64,000 bases of DNA from contig NZ_SOFG01000019.1 in NCBI RefSeq assembly GCF_004402485.1, positions 32,583 to 96,582 of the forward strand, in the 5' to 3' direction. Of the stretch, positions 40,376 to 49,362 are shown one piece after another. Under the pieces are notes generated by a model. It had not been told where the DNA came from. It made no database searches and saw nothing but the letters and a program-made list of their open reading frames with translations. Each line of letters starts with the position of its first letter. The first letter of the stretch is position 1. The position numbers and the translations under genes are program-made. Source of the DNA: Cryobacterium algoricola. Its GTDB lineage: Bacteria > Actinomycetota > Actinomycetes > Actinomycetales > Microbacteriaceae.

Positions 40376-41266
40376 TCAGTGGATGGGCGCGGGCACCGTC
40401 GCAGTGGCGGTTGCCGCCGTGCTGGTTCCAGCCGCGCGCGGGACCGCGAGCGGGCGCACGGTCCGGCCCCGGGCGCTCTTCACGAGGAAGAGCGTGAGCA
40501 CGGTGCCGGTATAGGCGAGCCAGGCGAGGAGCGAGAGCCAGGTGGTTTCCGGCGAGAAGTTCAGGGTGCCCTTCAACAGGGTGCCGTACCAGCTCTCCGG
40601 CGGGATCGCGCTGCTCACGTCGAAGGCGAGGGCGTGCTCACCGGGCAGGATGCCGGACTCCTGCAGGTCGTGCACGCCGTAGGAGAGCACTCCGGCCGCG
40701 ACGACGATCAGGATCGCCCCGCTCCAGGTGAAGAACCGCGCGAGGTTGATCTTGAGCATGCCGAAGTAGATGAGTGCGCCGAGGGCGACGGCGGTGAGGA
40801 TGCCGAGCGCGGCTCCGATGAGCGGCAGCGTGGTCTCCCCGGTGGACTGCACGGCGGCCCAGATGAACAGGGCCGTTTCAATGCCTTCCCTCCCGACGGC
40901 GAGGAAGGCGACCAGGACGAGGCCGACGCCGGTGCCCACGAGGGAGCGGTCGATGGTGCCGCGGAGGTGACCGCTCAGGTCGCGGGCCGTGCGCAGCATC
41001 CAGAAGACCATCCAGGTGACCAGGCCGGTCGCGGCGACGGAGAGCGAGCCGGCGATGGCCGGTTCGGCGGATTCCGGAAGGCTCGCGGTGCCGAACGTGA
41101 GCACGGCGCCGATCGTGAGGGCGAGGAGCACGGCCAGGCCGACGCCCGTCCAGAGCCGGCCCAGCAGGTCGCGGCGGGCGACCTTCACGAGGTAGGCGAC
41201 GAGGATGGTGACGATGAGGGCACCTTCGAGACCCTCACGGAGTCCGATCAGGTAGTTGGCGAGCAC
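40376..41266 (-). CDS. efeU: Ferrous iron permease EfeU, FTR1 family, copy 1
   Basis: 296 residues with seven membrane helices, GTG start. The two REXXE iron-binding motifs are REGLE (helix 1) and REGIE (helix 4). The last ~35 residues are an Ala/Thr/Arg tail. A near-identical paralogue lies upstream of efeO, so this copy downstream of efeB is a duplication. An iron-box-like palindrome precedes it by 53 bases, giving it its own control. Confidence 0.93.
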   Translation of the reverse strand: MLANYLIGLREGLEGALIVTILVAYLVKVARRDLLGRLWTGVGLAVLLALTIGAVLTFGTASLPESAEPAIAGSLSVAATGLVTWMVFWMLRTARDLSGHLRGTIDRSLVGTGVGLVLVAFLAVGREGIETALFIWAAVQSTGETTLPLIGAALGILTAVALGALIYFGMLKINLARFFTWSGAILIVVAAGVLSYGVHDLQESGILPGEHALAFDVSSAIPPESWYGTLLKGTLNFSPETTWLSLLAWLAYTGTVLTLFLVKSARGRTVRPLAVPRAAGTSTAATATATVPAPIH

Positions 41267-41318
41267 GGCACTCCGGTTCTGGTCTGGTGGGTGATGCGCA
41301 CCGAGAGTACCACGGAGT

Positions 41319-41338
41319 TGGTAAGCCTACCCTTACCA
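41319..41338 (-). promoter_or_regulatory. DtxR/IdeR-type iron-box-like operator upstream of efeU copy 1
   Basis: Palindrome TGGTAAG-CCTACC-CTTACCA, 7-bp arms. It resembles the TTAGGTTAGGCTAACCTAA-type iron boxes of actinobacteria and lies between efeB and the downstream efeU, suggesting iron-dependent repression. Confidence 0.65.
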
Positions 41339-41383
41339 TCCGCCCCTGAGATTCTGAGAATCCACGAGGATCCTCCCGCCCGG

Positions 41384-42826
41384 TCAGGCGAAGAGGGCGG
41401 CGCCGAGGTAGCTGCCGCGGGCGGCACCGGGCGGGACCGCGAAGAGCGCCGAACCGACGTGCCGGACGTACTCGTTCATGGCGTCGTGCCGGGCGAGCGC
41501 GAGCTGCACCGTCGTGAACTGCGACGGCCGGCGCTGGTAACTGATGAAGAACAGCCCGGCCTCGAGCCGGCCGAGGTCGTCGTTGCCGTCCACGAAGTTG
41601 TAGCCGCGCCGCAGCAGCTGCACCCCGTTGTTCTGGGCGGGATGCGCGAGGCGCACGTGCGAGGTCGCGGCGATCAGCGGGGCGCCCGTGTTGCCGGTGC
41701 TCGCGAAGTCGGGCTCGGTGAACTCGGTGCCCCCGGAGAGCGGAGCGCCCTCACCCTTGGTACGGCCGAACACGGTTTCCTGTTCGCGGAGCGCGGTGCG
41801 GTCCCAGGTCTCGATCGTCATCCGGATCCGCCGGGCGACGAGGTAGGAGCCCCCGGTGAGCCACGCGGGACCGTCGCCCGCACCGACCCAGACGTGCTCG
41901 TCCACGACGGCCGGCTGTTCCGCCTTGACGTTGGCGGTGCCGTCCTTGAAGCCGAAGAGGTTGCGCGGGGTGGCCTGGCTCGTGCTCGTCGAGGAGGTGC
42001 GGCCGAAGCCGAGCTGCGACCAGCGGATCGCCGCGCGCCCGAAGGCGATCCTGGACAGGTTGCGGATCGCGTGCACCGCGACCTGCGGGTCGTCCGCGCA
42101 GGCCTGGATGCAGAGGTCGCCGCCGCCGCGCGCGGCCTCGAGCTGGTCGCCGGGGAAGTGCGGCAGATCGACGAGCGCGTCCGGGCGGGCGGATGCGAGG
42201 CCGAACCTGTCCAGACCTGCACTCGTCTCGAAGAGCGTCGGCCCGAAGCCGACCGTGATCGTCAGGCCGGCCGGAGGCAGGCCGAACGCCTCGCCGGTGT
42301 CCTCCGGCGGGGCGTCGTACGGCCCGCCGACGGCGCCGTAGCTGCCGATGTCGCGCCCGGCGGTCAGGGCCGCTGCCGCGGCGGTCCAGTCCTGCAGCAG
42401 GGAGATCAGGTCGGCGCGGGTGGCCCCCGGTGCCAGATCGAACGCCGCGAAGTGCAGCCGGTCCTGGGCGGGCGTCACGATGCCGGCCTGGTGCTCCTGG
42501 TAGAACGGGTAGACGGTGCTGCCGGCGGCCGGTGCGCCCGCCGCTGCGACGGCCTGGACCCCGCGGTCCGCGGCGATCCCGATGCCGAGGCCCGCGACGC
42601 CGGCCCCGGCGAGGCCGAAGAGTCCGCGCCGGGAGATGCCGCGCCGGGAGGTGCCGCGCGGGCCCTCCGCGGCTGCCCCGACCACGGACGCCGTCCCGGA
42701 CGCGTTCGCGCCGGCATCCGCCCGGTCCTTCCGTTCCTCCCCGTCTTCCCGCGAGAGCGGAGTTTCGGCCCCTTCGGCGCCCGGGAAGGGGCCACTTTTC
42801 CGCTCTCGCGAATCGCCGCCCTGCAT
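41384..42826 (-). CDS. efeB: Dyp-type heme peroxidase EfeB, Tat-exported
   Basis: 480 residues. A twin-arginine signal SRRGISRRGLFGLAGAG starts only at about residue 58. The Dyp domain has FGFKDGTANV (GxxDG motif) and a proximal-heme histidine candidate near QACADDPQVAVHAIRNLS. EfeB takes part in the tripartite EfeUOB ferrous-iron system and can draw iron from heme. The TGATG overlap with efeO fixes the start, so the long hydrophilic leader is translated; part of that leader is coded by a large palindrome. Confidence 0.92.
   Translation of the reverse strand: MQGGDSRERKSGPFPGAEGAETPLSREDGEERKDRADAGANASGTASVVGAAAEGPRGTSRRGISRRGLFGLAGAGVAGLGIGIAADRGVQAVAAAGAPAAGSTVYPFYQEHQAGIVTPAQDRLHFAAFDLAPGATRADLISLLQDWTAAAAALTAGRDIGSYGAVGGPYDAPPEDTGEAFGLPPAGLTITVGFGPTLFETSAGLDRFGLASARPDALVDLPHFPGDQLEAARGGGDLCIQACADDPQVAVHAIRNLSRIAFGRAAIRWSQLGFGRTSSTSTSQATPRNLFGFKDGTANVKAEQPAVVDEHVWVGAGDGPAWLTGGSYLVARRIRMTIETWDRTALREQETVFGRTKGEGAPLSGGTEFTEPDFASTGNTGAPLIAATSHVRLAHPAQNNGVQLLRRGYNFVDGNDDLGRLEAGLFFISYQRRPSQFTTVQLALARHDAMNEYVRHVGSALFAVPPGAARGSYLGAALFA
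42751..42809. repeat. REP-like palindrome, copy 3, inside the efeB leader
   Basis: 25-bp arms beginning GCGAGAGCGG and ending GGCCCCTTC around an 8-9-base loop, with the middle ~5 bp mismatched, as in copy 1. It encodes residues about 6-25 of EfeB (SRERKSGPFPGAEGAETPLS). It is related to the intergenic copies near 23.0 and 28.8 kb. Confidence 0.8.
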
Positions 42827-44010
42827 CAGAGGACGAGGGCCGCGGTGAGCCGGCCGAGGGGCTCGGCGAGGGCGTTGACCTGGTCGGCGAGGCCCTTGAC
42901 GGTCCCGGTGGACAGGTCGGTGTAGAGCACGAAGCCGTCGCCGACGCGCTGGGCGTCGAGGAGGGCCTGCAGGGCCGCGAAGCGGGTGTCGAGGGTCGCC
43001 GCGAGGTCGGCGTCCTTCTGCACGAGCACGTCTCGCACCCCGGCGTAGAGCACCCGGGCGCCGTCGACGTTGGCCTGGAAGTCCCAGAGGTCGGTGTGCG
43101 ACCAGACCTCCTCCTCGCCGGTGACCTTGCCGGTCGCGACCTCGTCGAGGAGGCCGATCGCGCCGTTGGTCTGCTGGGCGAGGGTGAAGCTGAGCGGCTG
43201 CACCTTCTCGTTCAGGGTCGCCGTGTCCGCGACGAGCAGTCCGGCCAGGCGGGCGCGCTCGGCGGCGGGGTACGCGGCGAAGCCGGCTTCGGCGTCGGCG
43301 GGCCAGAGGTCCTTCTCGATGGCGTGCCAGCCGGTCCAGTCCTGGCCCTCTTCGAGGTCGGCCTCGCGCAGGTCGAGCTTCGGGTCGAGGTCGCCGAACG
43401 ATTCCGCGACGGTCTCGACGCGCTCCCAGTGCGCGCGGGTGGCCGCGTAGAGCGTGCGCGCGGTGTCGTCGTCGCCTGCGGTGTACGCGGCGGCGAAGGC
43501 TGCCGTCCCGGTGACGAGCTGGCCGATCTGGTCCTTCACATAGGAGGCGTAGTTGGCGTTCGCGGTCTCGACGCGGGCAGCGAGGTCGGCGTCACCTGGG
43601 GCGTTCGTCGCCGCATCCGCTGCGCTCGACGGGGTCACGGTGAACGGGGCCTGGCCGATACCCGCACCGGTCATGCCGGGCTTGCACGCGGTGAAGTAGC
43701 TGCCGGCGTTCAGGTCGACGACGAGGGTGCGGCTGAGGCCGGGGCCGATGTTCTCCGCCTCGCCCACGATGTGGAGCTGGTCGTCGCCGAGGAGGTAGAA
43801 CTCGGTGACCTGGTCTCCGGAGTTCGAGACCGTGAACGTGACGTTGCCTGCGGATGCCGTGGAGGCCGACACCGTGCACGCCGTCGCGCTGCTGTCGACG
43901 GTCAGGGCGGCGTGCGTCGCTCCGGGCGCCGAGGCGTTCGGGACGCAGCCGGTGAGGGCGAGCGCGGTCGCCGCGGCGAGGGCGGCGAGGGGAAGGAGTC
44001 GGGGCTGCAT
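42826..44010 (-). CDS. efeO: EfeO: cupredoxin plus M75 peptidase domain lipoprotein
   Basis: 394 residues. Lipoprotein signal with lipobox LTGC; N-terminal cupredoxin-like domain (~35-130, e.g. VTFTVSNSGDQVTEFYLLGDD, Cys in YFTACKPG); C-terminal imelysin/M75 helical domain with the HxxE motifs HWERVE and GWHAIEKDLW that bind iron. It captures ferric/ferrous iron outside and passes it to EfeU. Coupled by TGATG to efeB. Distance to efeU2 upstream is 194 bases. Confidence 0.93.
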   Translation of the reverse strand: MQPRLLPLAALAAATALALTGCVPNASAPGATHAALTVDSSATACTVSASTASAGNVTFTVSNSGDQVTEFYLLGDDQLHIVGEAENIGPGLSRTLVVDLNAGSYFTACKPGMTGAGIGQAPFTVTPSSAADAATNAPGDADLAARVETANANYASYVKDQIGQLVTGTAAFAAAYTAGDDDTARTLYAATRAHWERVETVAESFGDLDPKLDLREADLEEGQDWTGWHAIEKDLWPADAEAGFAAYPAAERARLAGLLVADTATLNEKVQPLSFTLAQQTNGAIGLLDEVATGKVTGEEEVWSHTDLWDFQANVDGARVLYAGVRDVLVQKDADLAATLDTRFAALQALLDAQRVGDGFVLYTDLSTGTVKGLADQVNALAEPLGRLTAALVL

Positions 44011-44204
44011 GGAGTCCTTAGGGGTGGTGAGCGGGGTGGTGGTGCGGGAGGAACGGGCCGGTGGGCGGATGCCGGGAGTGCGGGCATCCGTTGCTGCGGC
44101 GCAGGGATGGTCGGCGGCGGGAGGGGTGTCGACGGGTCGACGGAGCAGGCGCCCGAACGAATTCGCCGGACGAGTCCGACGGAGTCTTTCGGGCTTCCGG
44201 TCGG

Positions 44205-45062
44205 TCAGGCGCCGGCCAGGACCTCTTCAGGCAGAGTCTCCGGCGCAGCGGTGCTGGGGCGGCCGCGGCGGACAGCGCGGGCGAAGAAGGTGAGCGTGGT
44301 GCCGACGTAGGCGACCCAGACCAGGAGTTCGAGCCAGGTCGTCGCGGGGGAGAAGTTGAGCGTTCCCTTGAGCAGGGTGCCGTACCAGCTGTCCGGCGGG
44401 ATGGCCGCGCTCACGTCGAAGGCGATGCTGTGCAGGCCGGGCAGGACGCCGGCCTCCTGCAGGTCGTGCACGCCATAGGAGAGCACGCCGGCCGCGACGA
44501 CGATGAGGATGCCGCCGGTCCAGGTGAAGAACTTCGAGAGGTTGATCCGCAGCATCCCCGAGTAGATCAGCCAGCCGAGCCCCGCGGCCGTGACGATGCC
44601 GAGGAAGGCGCCGATCAGCGGCAGGGTGGTCTCGCCGGTCGCTTGCACGGCGGCCCAGAGGAACAGCGCCGTTTCGATGCCCTCCCGGCCGACGGCGATG
44701 AAGGCGACGACGACGAGTCCGATGCCGGTGCCGAGCAGGGACTTGTCGATGCTGCCGCGCAGGTGGCTCGAGAGGGTGCGCGCGGTGCGCAGCATCCAGA
44801 ACACCATCCAGGTCACGAGGCCGGTCGCGGCGATCGAGAGCAGGCCGCCGATCGTTTCCTGCGCGGCGAACGAGAGCGTGGAGGTGCCGTAGGTGAGCAG
44901 CGCGCCGATGCCGAGCGCGAGGAGCACGGCGAGGCCGACGCCCGCCCAGATCCGCGGCAGCACGTCCTTCCGCCCGATCTTGACGACGTAGGCGACGAGG
45001 ATCGTCACGATGAGAGCGGCTTCGAGGCCCTCACGCAGGCCGATCAGATAATTTGCGAGCAC
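44205..45062 (-). CDS. efeU: Ferrous iron permease EfeU, FTR1 family, copy 2
   Basis: 285 residues, GTG start (VLANYLIGLREGLEAAL), very similar over its whole length to the copy downstream of efeB, including both REGLE and REGIE motifs. The frame is open for 177 codons upstream, but that part is antisense-like to the next gene. It begins the order efeU-efeO-efeB-efeU and has an iron-box-like palindrome 32 bases upstream. The 194-base gap to efeO holds an 8-bp inverted repeat CGGATGCC/GGCATCCG and nothing else clear. Confidence 0.93.
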   Translation of the reverse strand: MLANYLIGLREGLEAALIVTILVAYVVKIGRKDVLPRIWAGVGLAVLLALGIGALLTYGTSTLSFAAQETIGGLLSIAATGLVTWMVFWMLRTARTLSSHLRGSIDKSLLGTGIGLVVVAFIAVGREGIETALFLWAAVQATGETTLPLIGAFLGIVTAAGLGWLIYSGMLRINLSKFFTWTGGILIVVAAGVLSYGVHDLQEAGVLPGLHSIAFDVSAAIPPDSWYGTLLKGTLNFSPATTWLELLVWVAYVGTTLTFFARAVRRGRPSTAAPETLPEEVLAGA

Positions 45063-45093
45063 GGTGTCCTGGTCTTCGGGAGCGGTCGATGTT

Positions 45094-45111
45094 GGTAAGG
45101 CTATCCTTACC
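45094..45111 (-). promoter_or_regulatory. DtxR/IdeR-type iron-box-like operator upstream of efeU copy 2
   Basis: Perfect palindrome GGTAAGG-CTAT-CCTTACC. Same core as the box before the other efeU; suggests iron repression of the efeUOB transcript. Confidence 0.7.
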
Positions 45112-45198
45112 TGAGCGACTCTACCGGCGGTCGCCCGGAATTGTCCAGTTATTATTCTGAGGTGGGTGTCCGCCAATCCGACCCTGGGGAGCTCATCG

Positions 45199-46269
45199 AT
45201 GGTCATGTCCGGCAGTGCAGAACGCGTCGTCTTCGTGCACGACGGGCCCGGCGACGAGGCCTGGTTCACCGGCGGCACCATCGCCCGCCTGCGCGGCGAT
45301 GACGCAGAGGTCGTCGTGCTCTTCGGCGCCCGGGCGCCGGGGGACGACGGCGACAGCACCGCGGGGGCGAGCTCCGAGGTGCGTGCAGCACTCTCCGCAC
45401 TCGGAGTCAGCGACTGGCGTTTCCTGCCCGTCGCCGCCGACCCGGCGGCGGCCGTGCGCGCCGTGCTCGACGAGGTCAGGGCGACGGCGATCGTGATCGG
45501 CGCCCGCAGCGAGCTGCTCCAGGCTGCCGCAGCGGATGCCGCACGCGTGTCCCGCGTGCCGGTCTTCGTGAGCCGCGGGGTCACCGAGGCCATCGGGCAG
45601 CGGATCGTCGCGATCGACGTCAGCGATCACCTCGGGCAGAAGCTCGCCGCCCTCTCCGAATACTCCGACCGGTGGACCGTGGACGGACGCGTCGTGTCGG
45701 CCGTCCGGCCGGGCGCCCCGGCCGGGACGGTGACGGGAACAGAGACCTACCTGCGGGACACTCCGCCGCCGGCCGCGTTCGCAGACCGGTCCGCGGCATC
45801 CGCCGCCCCGGCGCCGCAGCCCGCAGCGGACCAGGAGGATGCCCCGAAGCTGGTCTCCCCGGCGCCGGCCGGCCCCGTCGCGACCGGGGCCTTGCGCGCC
45901 CTCGCGAGTCTCGTCGCGTTCGCCGCCGGCGTGGTCTTCGGGGTGCTCGGCACAGTGGCGCACCAGGCCACCGTGTCGGTCGGCTCCGTGACCCTGCCCG
46001 CCGGGCTCGTGCTCGCGACGCTCGCCGCGAGCGCCCTCCTCATCGGCCTCCGGCTCGTGCTCGACGACCGGGTCGTCGTGCTCGCGTGCACGATCGGCCT
46101 CGTCGGATCGATCTTCCTGCTCTCACTGAAGAGCACGGGCGGTTCCGTGCTCGTGCCCGCCGGGTTGGCCGGCACCCTGTGGACGGCGCTGCCGACCCTT
46201 GTCGCCTCACTCGTGCTGGCCTGGCCGCGGCTCCCGCAGCGGAGCACCCGGCCGGGCCGGGGCGCCTGA
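45199..46269 (+). CDS. PIG-L/LmbE-like domain fused to a membrane domain
   Basis: 356 residues from the ATG behind GGGGAG. The N-terminal ~180 residues resemble MshB-type PIG-L deacetylases (VVFVHDGPGDEAWFTGGTIARL), but where HPDDE binds zinc it reads GPGDE, losing the metal His and the catalytic Asp. After a proline/alanine linker come about four membrane helices like M. tuberculosis Rv1171, the gene next to mshB there. It precedes ferredoxin and dapC as in that genome. I infer a fusion with an inactive or altered deacetylase domain. Confidence 0.65.
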   Translation: MVMSGSAERVVFVHDGPGDEAWFTGGTIARLRGDDAEVVVLFGARAPGDDGDSTAGASSEVRAALSALGVSDWRFLPVAADPAAAVRAVLDEVRATAIVIGARSELLQAAAADAARVSRVPVFVSRGVTEAIGQRIVAIDVSDHLGQKLAALSEYSDRWTVDGRVVSAVRPGAPAGTVTGTETYLRDTPPPAAFADRSAASAAPAPQPAADQEDAPKLVSPAPAGPVATGALRALASLVAFAAGVVFGVLGTVAHQATVSVGSVTLPAGLVLATLAASALLIGLRLVLDDRVVVLACTIGLVGSIFLLSLKSTGGSVLVPAGLAGTLWTALPTLVASLVLAWPRLPQRSTRPGRGA

Positions 46270-46337
46270 GGCGGGCGCTCGACCGAGGGCGCTTGTCCTA
46301 GACTGGACGTTCAGCTCGTGAAGGGAGCTCCCCGCTC

Positions 46338-46655
46338 GTGACCTATGTCATTGCCCTGCCGTGTGTCGACGTGAAAGACCGCGCCTGCGTGGACGAATGC
46401 CCGGTCGACTGCATCTACGAGGGTGACCGTTCCCTCTACATCCACCCGGACGAATGCGTCGACTGCGGTGCCTGCGAACCGGTCTGCCCCGTCGAGGCCA
46501 TCTACTACGAGGACGACGTCCCCGAGCAGTGGGCCGAGTACTACAAGGCCAACGTCGAATTCTTCGATGACATCGGGTCTCCCGGCGGCGCCGCGAAGGT
46601 CGGCGTGATCCACAAGGACCACCCGATCATCGCCGTCCTGCCCCCGCAGGTCTAA
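46338..46655 (+). CDS. fdxA: 7Fe ferredoxin FdxA/FdxC type
   Basis: 105 residues, GTG start behind AAGGGAG. CVDECPVDCIYEG and CVDCGACEPVCPVEAI give the [3Fe-4S] and [4Fe-4S] ligands; the C-terminal DDVPEQWAEYYKANVEFFDDIGSPGGAAKVG is typical of the 7Fe actinobacterial group. An electron carrier for cytosolic oxidoreductases. A TAGACT -10-like hexamer lies about 40 bases upstream. The dapC gene begins six bases after the stop. Confidence 0.96.
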   Translation: MTYVIALPCVDVKDRACVDECPVDCIYEGDRSLYIHPDECVDCGACEPVCPVEAIYYEDDVPEQWAEYYKANVEFFDDIGSPGGAAKVGVIHKDHPIIAVLPPQV

Positions 46656-46661
46656 CCGACC

Positions 46662-47765
46662 GTGCTCAAGCCGCTCCCCGACTACCCGTGGGACCAGATG
46701 GCGCCGTTCGCGGCCCAGGCCCGCGCGCACGCCGACGGCATCGTCGACCTGTCGATCGGCTCGCCCGTCGATCCGACCCCCGACGTCGTGCGCCACGCCC
46801 TCGCCGAGGCGACGGATGCCCACGCGTACCCGCAGACCGTCGGCACGCCTGAGCTGCAGGCCGCGATCGTCGACTGGTACGCACGCCGTCGCGGGGTGAC
46901 GCTGACCCCGGCGAACGTGCTTCCCACGATCGGCTCCAAAGAGCTCGTCGCCCTGCTGCCCTTCATGCTCGGCCTCGGCGAGGGCGACACCGTCGTGCAC
47001 CCCCTCGCGGCCTACCCCACCTATGCGATCGGTGCCGCGATGGCCGGATGCGACGCGTTCGCCTCCGATGACCCGGCCGCGTGGCCGTCCGCGACGAAGC
47101 TCATCTGGCTGAACAGCCCGGGAAACCCCGACGGCCGCGTGCTGTCGGTGTCCGAACTGCGTGCCGCCGTCGAACGCGCGCGGGAGCTCGGGGCCGTGAT
47201 CGTGTCCGACGAATGCTACGCCGAGCTCGGCTGGGCCGGGCCCTGGGCGTCCGAGCCGATTCCCAGCATCCTCGACCCGCGCGTGATCGGCACCGACCGG
47301 CGCAACGTGCTCGCCATCTATTCCCTCAGCAAGCAGTCGAACATGGCCGGCTACCGCGGCGCCTTCGCGGCCGGCTGCGCCACCGTGCTCGCCCGGGTGC
47401 TCACCGTGCGCAAGCACGCCGGCCTGATGCTCCCGCAGCCGCTCCAGGCCGCGATGGTGGCCGCCCTCGGCGACGACGCCCACGTGGCGGCGCAGCGTGA
47501 ACGGTACCGCGGCAGGCGTGCCGTGCTCGTGCCGGCAATCGAGGCCGCCGGGTACCGGATCGACCGGAGTGAGGCCGGCCTGTACCTGTGGGCAACGAAG
47601 GGGGCCGACTGCTGGCAGTCGATCGCCGAACTCGCCGGGCTCGGTATCCTCGCCGGGCCGGGATCCTTCTATGGGGACGGGTACCCGCAGCACGTCCGAT
47701 TCTCGCTCACGGCGACGGATGAGCGCATCCACGCAGCCGCCGTCCGGCTCCGGTCGCTAGAGTAG
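46662..47765 (+). CDS. dapC: Succinyldiaminopimelate transaminase
   Basis: 367 residues, class I/II aminotransferase. The PLP lysine lies in YSLSKQSNMAGYRGAF; VSDECYAELGWAG holds the ring-binding Asp and Tyr; WLNSPGNPDGR is the N-P-D contact. It makes N-succinyl-L,L-diaminopimelate for lysine and cell wall. Position after the 7Fe ferredoxin matches mycobacterial dapC, and dapD and dapE lie 2-4 kb downstream. GTG start seven bases after the fdxA stop. Confidence 0.92.
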   Translation: MLKPLPDYPWDQMAPFAAQARAHADGIVDLSIGSPVDPTPDVVRHALAEATDAHAYPQTVGTPELQAAIVDWYARRRGVTLTPANVLPTIGSKELVALLPFMLGLGEGDTVVHPLAAYPTYAIGAAMAGCDAFASDDPAAWPSATKLIWLNSPGNPDGRVLSVSELRAAVERARELGAVIVSDECYAELGWAGPWASEPIPSILDPRVIGTDRRNVLAIYSLSKQSNMAGYRGAFAAGCATVLARVLTVRKHAGLMLPQPLQAAMVAALGDDAHVAAQRERYRGRRAVLVPAIEAAGYRIDRSEAGLYLWATKGADCWQSIAELAGLGILAGPGSFYGDGYPQHVRFSLTATDERIHAAAVRLRSLE

Positions 47766-47982
47766 CAACTGCCCACGGTGTACCCGGACCGGGTGGCATC
47801 GCCATTCTTGTAGATCTCCTCCGGTGAAACTGCCGAAAGTTTGGCGGATGCAACAGTAGGTGGTGGGGCCGATTAGGCTGTATCCGCTTGGACGTCTCCA
47901 GCCACACCGGTGTGCCATGGCGGCCACCCCCAGTCCGTAAGGCAGTGATTCAGTGACACTCAGTGATATTCAGGGAGGCGCC

Positions 47983-49293
47983 GTGAGCGACGTCGTACAG
48001 CGAACACCGTCCATCGACCCGCTGGGGGCGACGCTCGCCTTCCCAGGGGGCATCGCCGAGTTCCCGATCGCCCATGGGACCGACGGCCCCTCCGGCATCG
48101 ACATCTCGACGCTCACCAAACAGACCGGGCTCGTCACGCTGGACTCCGGCTTTGTGAACACAGCGGCGACCCGTTCGGCGATCACGTACATCGACGGCGG
48201 CAAGGGCATCCTGCGGTATCGCGGCTATCCGATCGAGCAGATCGCCCAGAACTCCAACTTCCTCGAGACCGCGTGGCTGCTCATCTACGGCGAGCTGCCG
48301 AGCGCCGGCGAACTCGAGGCCTTCGACAAGCGCATCCGCAAGCACACCCTGCTGCACGAGGACATGCGCCGCTTCTTCGACGTGCTGCCGTTCAACGCGC
48401 ACCCGATGGCCGTGCTCGCCTCCGGCGTCTCCGCGATGGCCGCGTACTACCAGGACTCGCTCAACCCGAACGACCCGGAGCAGGTCGAGACCGCCACGAT
48501 CCACCTGCTCGCCAAGCTTCCGGTGATGGCGGCATACGCCCACAAGAAGAGCGTCGGACAGGCATTCCTCTACCCGGACAACTCCCTTGGCTACGTCGAC
48601 AACTTCCTCAAGCTGATCTTCGGGACCCTTGCTGAGCCCTACGAAGTCGATCCCGTGGTGAGTAAGGCGCTCGAACGCCTGCTGATGCTGCACGAAGACC
48701 ACGAGCAGAACGCGTCGACGTCGACCGTTCGCCTCGTCGGCTCCACGGAGGCCAACCTGTTCGCCTCGGTGTCCGCCGGAATCAGCGCGCTCTCCGGCCC
48801 GCTGCACGGCGGTGCGAACGAGGCCGTACTCAAGATGCTCGGCGAGATCAGGGCCTCCGGCGAAAGCGTCGAGAAGTTCGTCGAGCGGGTCAAGAACAAG
48901 GAGCAGGGCGTTCGCCTGATGGGCTTCGGCCACCGGGTCTACAAGAACTACGACCCGCGCGCGACCCTCGTCAAGGAGAGCGCAGACGAGGTGCTCGCCG
49001 CCCTCGGCGTCAAGGACGACCTCCTCGACATCGCCAAGGAGCTCGAGCACATCGCCCTCAATGACGACTATTTCCGTGAGCGCAAGCTCTACCCGAACGT
49101 CGACTTCTACACCGGAGTCATCTACAAGGCGATGGGCTTCCCGACGAGCATGTTCACCGTGCTGTTCGCGGTGGGCCGCCTGCCGGGCTGGGTCGCGCAC
49201 TGGCGCGAGATGAACGCGGACCCGACCACGAAGATCGGCCGCCCGCAGCAGCTCTACACGGGCTCTCCGGCGCGGGACTTCCCCCGCCGCTAG
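47983..49293 (+). CDS. gltA: Citrate synthase
   Basis: 436 residues from the GTG that follows AGGGAGG; an in-frame GTG ten codons upstream lacks a ribosome site. Type II citrate synthase signatures: FNAHPMAVLASGVSAMAAY, ALSGPLHGGANEAVLKML (active His) and MGFGHRVYKNYDPRA (active His and Arg), with a C-terminal Asp region ERKLYPNVDFYTG. Condenses acetyl-CoA and oxaloacetate. The 217-base region before it has a TAGGCT -10-like hexamer near 47875 and a 12-bp palindrome CACACCGGTGTG in the presumed leader. Confidence 0.96.
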   Translation: MSDVVQRTPSIDPLGATLAFPGGIAEFPIAHGTDGPSGIDISTLTKQTGLVTLDSGFVNTAATRSAITYIDGGKGILRYRGYPIEQIAQNSNFLETAWLLIYGELPSAGELEAFDKRIRKHTLLHEDMRRFFDVLPFNAHPMAVLASGVSAMAAYYQDSLNPNDPEQVETATIHLLAKLPVMAAYAHKKSVGQAFLYPDNSLGYVDNFLKLIFGTLAEPYEVDPVVSKALERLLMLHEDHEQNASTSTVRLVGSTEANLFASVSAGISALSGPLHGGANEAVLKMLGEIRASGESVEKFVERVKNKEQGVRLMGFGHRVYKNYDPRATLVKESADEVLAALGVKDDLLDIAKELEHIALNDDYFRERKLYPNVDFYTGVIYKAMGFPTSMFTVLFAVGRLPGWVAHWREMNADPTTKIGRPQQLYTGSPARDFPRR

Positions 49294-49310
49294 CCGTACG
49301 CACAGAACGA

Positions 49311-49346
49311 CGGATGCCCGGCACGCCAACGCGTGCCGGGCATCCG
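49311..49346. terminator. Bidirectional terminator between gltA and dapD
   Basis: Perfect 16-bp arms CGGATGCCCGGCACGC / complement with a CAAC loop between convergent genes. Confidence 0.85.
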
Positions 49347-49362
49347 TCGTATCGTGCCGGGG

